Shown in pieces: positions 11,217-12,558 of a stretch of DNA of 12,558 bases. The DNA is from Campylobacter sp. UBA1713 (GTDB lineage: Bacteria; Campylobacterota; Campylobacteria; Campylobacterales; Campylobacteraceae). The stretch's first letter is position 1, and every line of letters begins with the position of its first letter. The notes beneath the pieces were generated by a model. The model had not been told where the DNA came from, searched no databases, and worked only from the letters and a program-made list of their open reading frames with translations. The DNA lies in contig DCIZ01000091.1 of the NCBI GenBank assembly GCA_002317305.1, positions 1 to 12,558 on the forward strand, read 5' to 3'. The position numbers and the translations under genes are program-made.

Positions 11217-11664
11217 CTTGCCTTTGGCAATTTTGAGCTTTCCCTCCTTTCTGCTCAATCTTACCAATGGCAATAGTTTTTTAACGCTTTTAACTTTTGG
11301 TTTGTTTGTTTGTTTCAGGCGTTTTTTAAACTTTTTGTTTTTGGTTTGCGTTTTTCTGAACCTTTGCGTTTTAACTAGCGTTTTTGCACTTTTATGTTTT
11401 GCGTGTTTTGAAAGTTGCTAAAATCGTAATATATCTAGCCAAGTGTTTTAACTACATGTCAGGTGTTTAGCTATGTGTAGTATTTAGTTAGATGTTAGGT
11501 TAAATGTTTTAAGCGTTCAGTTCGGTTTGTCTTATGTCTGTTTAAGCGTTATGCTATGTGTGTTTTATGGTTAGATATTTTAAGTTTTTGCCAAATGTTT
11601 TAAATATTTTTAGACTTTAAACACTCTGAAACGCTTTTTTCTTTTTTTATTTTTCTCCATTGTT
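11217..11664. other. 448-base T/G-rich spacer inside the tRNA cluster, no gene seen
   Basis: Spacers elsewhere in the cluster are 11-43 bases. This one is strongly T-rich and A/C-poor on the plus strand and repeats variants of TGTTTTAA or GTTTAAG about ten times (for example near 11444, 11463, 11505, 11538, 11560 and 11596). The longest open frame (from 11218) is a compositional artefact: low-complexity Phe/Leu/Cys runs and no ribosome site. No hairpin terminator or clear second promoter was found, so whether the last tRNA is co-transcribed is unknown. Confidence 0.6.
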
Positions 11665-11739
11665 GGCCCCTTCGTCTAGCGGTTAGGACACCAGCCTCTC
11701 ACGTTGGTAACACGAGTTCGAGTCTCGTAGGGGTCACCA
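11665..11739 (+). tRNA. tRNA-Glu (CTC)
   Basis: 75 bases with encoded CCA. Acceptor GGCCCCT/AGGGGTC with one G-T pair and discriminator A, D arm GTCT/GGAC with loop AGCGGTTA, anticodon arm CCAGC/GTTGG (one C-T mismatch or wobble region at its centre), loop CTCTCAC giving CTC at 11698-11700, variable loop TAAC, T arm ACGAG/CTCGT. It resembles the normal epsilonproteobacterial tRNA-Glu, except that the anticodon reads CTC where I would expect TTC. Confidence 0.92.
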
Positions 11740-11812
11740 AATTTGTTTTATGTTTTTCTTATATTTAAGTTTTTTATTTGTCTATCTTTATTTTTGTTTC
11801 TTATGATTTTTT

Positions 11813-12003
11813 TTGATTCTTAAATTTGCCAAATCAGTCAGTTGGCTACAAAAATTTTCTACAAAAAATAAAGCACTATGTAAGCAATTTTTAGATACAC
11901 TTACACATATTTTAAATCAAAATCAAAGACACTTGCACAATTTGAGGCACTTCTAATAAACAATAAAATTTCAAAATCTGAAAAAGAAAAGGATCATGCA
12001 TGA
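11813..12003 (+). pseudogene. Possible frameshifted partner gene upstream of the ImmA-like gene
   Basis: Two overlapping frames look like pieces of one small protein. One is open from 11807 to the TAA at 11954-11956 (possible TTG start at 11813) and reads, in part, WLQKFSTKNKALCKQFL. The other is open from 11884 to the TGA at 12001-12003 and ends SKTLAQFEALLINNKISKS then EKEKDHA. The TGA of the second overlaps the downstream ATG as ATGA, the usual sign of translational coupling. The second frame has no start codon, with stops at 11869 and 11881. AT-rich DNA gives open frames by chance, so this is tentative. Family not recognised. 11740-11812 is T-rich with nothing visible. Confidence 0.35.
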
Positions 12004-12503
12004 GTTTAGATTTAACAAGACCAACAAATGTTTTTAAAGACGCCAAAAAGAAAAACATCAGAACATCGCCGTTTTTTGACATTTTTAAATATGTAGAAAC
12101 TTTTGACGATATTGAAGTAAAAGAAGACTCGAAGTTAAAAGGTTTTGAAAGCGGTAAGATAGAGTATAAAGACGGAATTTTTATTATTACGATAAACGAG
12201 TATCACCCAGAGATTTACAAAAGATTTACGCTTGCTCACGAGTTTGGGCACTACTGTCTACACAAATCTTACCTTATAGAGCACAGAAATTTAGAGGACG
12301 GCGTGCTATTTAAAAGCGATTTGGCAAATGACGAAAAAGAGAGTGATGCAAACGACTTTGCGGCGATTATTTTAATGAAATTTGAGAATTTTGTCAAGGA
12401 TGTAAACGATGGTTTTAACACGATAAAAAAAATAGCAGAGCGTTTTAGAGTGCCAGAAGAGGCTGCCATCTACCGAGCCAAAATGATAAAAATGATCGAC
12501 TAA
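12000..12503 (+). CDS. ImmA/IrrE-family metallopeptidase domain protein
   Basis: 167-residue, probably cytoplasmic protein with the ImmA/IrrE zinc-peptidase signature: FTLAHEFGHYCLHK (76-89) with zinc ligands H80 and H84 and catalytic E81, and ESDANDFAAIILM (114-126), where E114 is the likely third ligand. Family members cleave or inactivate a partner DNA-binding repressor and are common in mobile elements and toxin-antitoxin-like pairs. The residues before 50 are not recognised. ATG at 12000 has AAGGA (11989-11993) at a six-base spacing; an out-of-frame ATG at 11996 is ignored. The gene is much more AT-rich than its neighbours (61 G or C in 180 bases counted at 12061-12180 and 12241-12300) and follows a tRNA gene, suggesting acquisition. 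No intact repressor partner is in the window. Confidence 0.87.
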   Translation: MSLDLTRPTNVFKDAKKKNIRTSPFFDIFKYVETFDDIEVKEDSKLKGFESGKIEYKDGIFIITINEYHPEIYKRFTLAHEFGHYCLHKSYLIEHRNLEDGVLFKSDLANDEKESDANDFAAIILMKFENFVKDVNDGFNTIKKIAERFRVPEEAAIYRAKMIKMID

Positions 12504-12540
12504 CAAAACCACACTCTTTTGGTCGGTTTTTGCAAATTTT

Positions 12541-12557
12541 AAGGGCATCTCTAAAAA
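12541..12557 (+). repeat. Short interspersed repeat (GGCATCTCTAAAA family), copy 3
   Basis: AAGGGCATCTCTAAAAA, identical over 17 bases to the reverse complement of 10385-10402. It lies 38 bases past the stop of the ImmA-like gene, at the window edge, so its full extent is not visible. Confidence 0.6.
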
Positions 12558-12558
12558 C

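Noticed and set aside
10674..11236. Open frames of 89 and 130 codons across the tRNA genes
   Set aside because: They are translations of the tRNA genes themselves; their repeated peptide comes from the two identical tRNA-Val genes.
11218..11421. A 67-codon open frame rich in Phe, Leu and Cys
   Set aside because: It has no ribosome site, starts at the edge of a tRNA gene and reflects the T-rich composition.
12504..12540. An intrinsic terminator after the ImmA-like gene (AAAACC with GGTTTT)
   Set aside because: The arms are only six bases with a 14-base loop and little GC; too weak to call.
11665..12558. A direct repeat of the tRNA-Glu 3' end as an attachment site for an integrated element
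   Set aside because: No second copy of the tRNA end was found in the roughly 800 bases to the right; it could lie beyond the window.

Overview
The window looks like chromosomal DNA of a Campylobacter-type epsilonproteobacterium. Support: AAATTTG/CAAATTT-rich intergenic DNA, AAGGA ribosome sites, -10 boxes mostly without a -35, a single-chain pyruvate:ferredoxin/flavodoxin oxidoreductase, Fur-box-preceded feoA and feoB, and an octaheme Hao-type cytochrome behind a NapC/NrfH-type tetraheme cytochrome. The coding GC content (around the mid-40s by eye) fits the curvus/showae/rectus/gracilis side of the genus better than C. jejuni; the species cannot be named from this window.

Layout. 1-839 (minus): the first codons of a gene running off the left edge, then a TauE/SafE-type (TSUP) membrane permease. 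840-1246: a head-to-head pair of structured repeats. 1247-4798 (minus): the oxidoreductase. 4799-5376: a stack of repeats between divergent genes. 5377-7864 (plus): feoA and feoB, each with its own -10 box abutting a Fur-like palindrome and separated by a hairpin. 7865-8310: a second repeat stack, then a Crp/Fnr-type operator. 8311-10221 (plus): haoC-haoA, a membrane quinol dehydrogenase plus an octaheme enzyme predicted to reduce nitrite (and hydroxylamine) to ammonium in the periplasm. 10222-10624: another repeat copy and a consensus sigma-70 promoter. 10625-11739 (plus): seven tRNA genes (Lys-TTT, Val-TAC, an atypical Glu-CTC, Val-TAC again, Asp-GTC, Lys-CTT, Glu-CTC). 12000-12503 (plus): an AT-rich ImmA/IrrE-type metallopeptidase gene preceded by what may be a decayed partner gene.

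The genes make an anaerobic/microaerobic core: pyruvate oxidation to acetyl-CoA with low-potential electrons, ferrous iron import for iron-sulfur clusters and hemes, and a c-type cytochrome pathway that uses nitrite as electron acceptor.

The most unusual content lies between the genes. Four long intergenic regions are built from one small set of repeat modules. One module, present five times, carries a hairpin whose stem sequence differs from copy to copy while pairing is largely kept. Another, about 110 bp and present twice in opposite orientation, carries three hairpins, including a perfect 20-bp stem whose arms differ between copies by matched, compensatory changes.
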